DNA of 5,887 nt. Origin: Gemmatimonadota bacterium. Its GTDB lineage: Bacteria > Gemmatimonadota > Gemmatimonadetes > Gemmatimonadales > Gemmatimonadaceae. Position numbers and translations under genes: made by a program. This document shows positions 5,447-5,887 of the stretch, piece by piece. The DNA lies in the NCBI GenBank assembly GCA_028287225.1, contig JAQBPZ010000302.1, forward strand, positions 1-5,887, given 5' to 3'. The first letter of the stretch is position 1. Each line of letters starts with the position of its first letter. Below the pieces are notes generated by a model. It did no database searches and was not told the DNA's origin. It was given only the letters and a program-made list of their open reading frames with translations.

Positions 5447-5488
5447 CCTCGCGCGGTGTTGCGCCGGTCGGCTTGTCCGTTCAACGGC

Positions 5489-5822
5489 GGATTCCGTCGT
5501 CGTGGCGCGCTGGCCCTCGGTGAGCGGGGCTGGAGGGTCAACTGACTGGGACTGCTCACGCATCCAATCGGATTGATGCGAGGTGTCGCCACCGTCCGAA
5601 ATGGCCCTCCATGCCCTCGTGCGACGAGCGGGCACCGCTCCTTTACGCGTCGAGATGGTACGAGGGCCGGCCACCGCAACTGATGGAGGGTGCGGGGCCG
5701 AGATCTCCGCCCCGCACCCTCCAATCTCTCGGTGGCCGGCTCTCCCGCGATGTCTGACCAAGCGAGCGATGTCGGGTGAGGCAAAGACGGAGGGAGCCCC
5801 GTTGCGCGACGGCTCTGAGCAG
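5489..5822 (+). repeat. interspersed repeat, full copy C
   Basis: This matches the reverse complement of 964-1296 along its whole ~333-bp length, with scattered substitutions and a few single-base gaps. The left module also matches copy A at 756-838. The longest shared block surrounds GGGTCAACTGACTGGGACTG (near 5535-5555). It starts about 40 bp after the stop of the hypothetical gene and ends exactly where the GTCCTCCGC tandem repeat begins. Relative to copy B it is inverted, so B and C flank 4192 bp holding all four protein genes. No convincing open reading frame of its own is present. Confidence 0.88.
5666..5740. repeat. nested palindrome inside repeat copy C
   Basis: The outer arms GCCGGCCACCG (5666-5676) and CGGTGGCCGGC (5730-5740) are perfectly complementary. 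Nested within them, GGAGGGTGCGGGGC (5685-5698) and GCCCCGCACCCTCC (5709-5722) form a perfect 14-bp stem with a 10-nt loop. This could extrude as a cruciform or fold as a strong RNA or single-strand DNA hairpin. It is the most conspicuous structure of the repeat. Confidence 0.85.
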
Positions 5823-5887
5823 TCCTCCGCGTCCTCCGCGTCCTCCGCGGTTAAATGCTGTTGTAGAGCTGTCACCGCGGAGGACGC
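5822..5887. repeat. GTCCTCCGC tandem repeat and terminal inverted repeat, cut by the window edge
   Basis: GTCCTCCGC occurs three times head to tail (5822-5848). GCGTCCTCCGCGGT (5838-5851) then pairs perfectly with ACCGCGGAGGACGC (5874-5887) around a 22-nt A/T-richer loop (TTAAATGCTGTTGTAGAGC region). The right arm stops at the window edge and probably continues as GCGGAGGAC units. Repeats of this kind, which translate as AEDAED, are scattered between genes in several environmental high-GC lineages. That statement is from memory, not a search. Confidence 0.85.

Noticed and set aside
4649..5875. 408-residue minus-strand frame across the hypothetical gene and repeat C
   Set aside because: It crosses a repeat and a tandem 9-mer, has no recognisable domain, and lies opposite a better coding frame.
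5822..5887. CRISPR array
   Set aside because: The 9-bp units are contiguous with no spacers, followed by a single inverted arm.

Overview
The window is high-GC bacterial DNA. It holds the 5' end of a 23S rRNA gene, four protein genes, and an unusual amount of repeated, palindromic non-coding DNA. Three hints point to the Gemmatimonadota or a nearby lineage, all inferred and none decisive: codon use, the style of the small conserved protein near the right end, and the GTCCTCCGC tandem repeats. Two candidate -10 elements also fit TAnnTT, as in the FCB group.

Layout, left to right. Bases 1-291 are the first ~290 nt of a 23S rRNA on the minus strand, running off the left edge. Its leader (about 292-512) carries a boxA-like element and two hairpins. 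Two good sigma70-type promoters stand in tandem in front of it (519-547 and 614-642), and no 16S or tRNA gene is visible upstream. This suggests a 23S transcribed on its own, unlinked from 16S. Bases 756-1296 hold two copies of an interspersed repeat facing each other: a short copy A and a full copy B of about 333 bp. Then come rlmI (23S rRNA methyltransferase, plus), a nested palindromic spacer, mutM/fpg (DNA glycosylase, minus, with a histone-like Lys/Ala tail), a CDF metal transporter (plus, divergent from mutM), and an unrecognised conserved protein with a degenerate methyltransferase-like core (plus). At 5489-5822 a third repeat copy (C) lies in the orientation opposite to B. Copies B and C are therefore long inverted repeats bracketing the four-gene block. 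The window ends in a GTCCTCCGC tandem repeat and hairpin.

The four genes do not form an operon. rlmI and mutM converge on a palindromic spacer. mutM and the transporter diverge from a short shared region, where a TTGACA promoter is placed so that the transporter mRNA could start at its own ATG. The last gene has its own candidate promoter. The functional themes are housekeeping: ribosome modification, oxidative DNA damage repair and metal export. The only functional link to the left side is that RlmI-family enzymes modify 23S rRNA, whose gene lies about 1 kb away and points the other way.

The points most worth a second look are the stand-alone 23S with tandem promoters, the inverted repeat family around the gene block, and the MutM basic tail encoded by a 12-nt in-frame repeat.
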